A DNA stretch of 15,880 nucleotides from Acidobacteriota bacterium. Lineage in GTDB: Bacteria; Acidobacteriota; Terriglobia; UBA7540. The position numbers and the translations under genes are program-made. The stretch covers positions 1-15,880 of the forward strand of contig JAKASH010000016.1 in the NCBI GenBank assembly GCA_021828225.1, read 5' to 3'. The notes under the pieces are model-generated. The model saw only the letters and a list, made by a program, of their open reading frames with translations, did not search any database and was not told where the DNA came from. This document shows, in pieces, positions 15,079 through 15,880 of this stretch. The first letter of the stretch is position 1, and each line of letters starts with the position of its first letter.

Positions 15079-15880
15079 CTCGCACCTCCTCGAGACGGAA
15101 TTTCCGCCCAGTCCCGGAATACGGTTCGACCGGCACGGCTTGGTCGGAGTTCCCGACCGTTGGTGCTTTCCCATCCTTCTCCTCGGGCGGTGTGTCGTTC
15201 GTCAGCACAGAGGTGCGGCCATCGGCATAAAGAAGATTGAGACAATGGGAGAACTGTTCCTTCTCGCGGATTGTGGTGACGCCGTTTTCGTCTTCTTCTT
15301 CCAAACGCAGAACTGTTTTAACCGCTTGCCATCGCGAGAGGTGCCGCAAATCGCCTTCGCCAAAAATTCCATCCAAGGCTCCGGCGCAAGCGAGGATCGA
15401 AACATGGCCGGCATGTAACGGAGTCAGTGGCCGCCCGCGCTCGCGAGATTCCGCCGCAAACAGAATGCGCCGCGCCTGGCGGTAGGCGGGCGATTGGGGA
15501 AGCAGGTCCTCGATTTCATCGAGTGGCATGCCGCGGTGGACAAGTTCGATGGGCTCGGCCTCGGGCACGGCATAGACGCGTTGCGGCTGGTCGGCAAGGA
15601 TTGGAAGCGCGTCAATGTTCCGGGACTTCCGCCCATACTCCAGCCGCCACCAACTAATTTCACGCTCCTGTAAACGTTCGCGCTCGCGCCGCGTGCGCCG
15701 GACTGCAAAGACCACGATCTGCTTGTACTGAACACATTCGGGCTCGCTCAGCCGGTACACTTCAGGGTCTTTGAACTGAAGCGAGAGGATGTTCCCGCAA
15801 ACCGCAAGCTGCGCGACAGGAACAACCAGAATGAGTACGCCGCCTGGCTTGAGCCAACGGAAGGTGTGTTGAAGGAAAAG
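15062..15880 (-). CDS. DUF6094-like class I methyltransferase, N-terminus cut by the window end
   Basis: The frame is open from the window end (40 codons before an internal GTG at 15760) to TGA at 15062, giving 272 visible residues. Near the cut edge it reads LKPGGVLILVVP (15818-15853), the strand-4/5 region of Rossmann-fold SAM methyltransferases. Then comes a segment like LSEPECVQYKQIVVFAVRR, resembling the target-recognition side of DUF6094 proteins. The SAM-binding glycine loop and catalytic motif lie outside the window, so the substrate (DNA, RNA or protein) cannot be told. The C-terminal half is a cassette-specific extension ending FRLEEVRDEERA. It overlaps the next gene by 17 nt. In other genomes, from memory, DUF6094 genes travel with SNF2-like helicases on mobile elements, which fits the helicase gene in this window. 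Confidence 0.7.
   Translation of the reverse strand, partial: LFLQHTFRWLKPGGVLILVVPVAQLAVCGNILSLQFKDPEVYRLSEPECVQYKQIVVFAVRRTRRERERLQEREISWWRLEYGRKSRNIDALPILADQPQRVYAVPEAEPIELVHRGMPLDEIEDLLPQSPAYRQARRILFAAESRERGRPLTPLHAGHVSILACAGALDGIFGEGDLRHLSRWQAVKTVLRLEEEDENGVTTIREKEQFSHCLNLLYADGRTSVLTNDTPPEEKDGKAPTVGNSDQAVPVEPYSGTGRKFRLEEVRDEERA

Noticed and set aside
1..15880. CRISPR array or other tandem short repeats
   Set aside because: No regularly spaced repeats were seen anywhere; the only clear repeats are IS ends and the direct repeat inside the IS1634-type element.

Overview
The window reads as accessory DNA of a GC-rich bacterium, most likely a member of the Acidobacteriota. The main pointer is a PadR-type regulator followed by an orphan MacB/FtsX-type permease of the 'ADOP' kind (acidobacterial duplicated orphan permease), a gene pair heavily amplified in that phylum. 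This assignment rests on gene content only. No ribosomal or tRNA gene and no CRISPR array was found.

Left third (138-5431, minus strand): a tight three-gene operon that looks like a short prokaryotic Argonaute (pAgo) defence system. Transcription runs from 5431 down to 138. The first gene encodes a 980-residue fusion: winged helix, SIR2 NADase, RecG/DHS-like module, APAZ domain. The second, overlapping it by 35 nt, is a 500-residue MID-PIWI short Argonaute that lacks catalytic PIWI residues. The third starts 7 nt after the Argonaute stop and encodes a PD-(D/E)XK nuclease-like protein. In known short-pAgo systems a guide-loaded Ago/APAZ pair senses invader nucleic acid and unleashes the effector, here predicted NAD+ degradation. 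The extra RecG-like module and the third nuclease gene make this version unusual.

Middle (5756-6775): a complete IS630-family element with near-perfect 19-bp ends and TA target duplication. Its transposase is split over two frames at an A8 run and has glycine in place of the second catalytic aspartate, so it is probably dead.

Right half: a mobile-element-like cassette on the minus strand, made of a DUF6094-like methyltransferase (cut by the window end), an overlapping 236-residue protein of unknown function, and a SNF2-type helicase with two sliding-clamp-binding-like motifs at its C-terminus. Between the unknown gene and the helicase lies a plus-strand PadR-ADOP module that is broken twice. 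The PadR frame has an in-frame amber codon at 9396, and the permease is split by a 1979-bp IS1634-family element (12066-14044) with 18-bp perfect terminal repeats and a CTAG target duplication. Removing the element restores one 878-residue permease frame.

Overall the window looks like a defence/mobile island: an apparently intact pAgo operon beside mobile-element genes, with insertion sequences and decaying transport genes around it.
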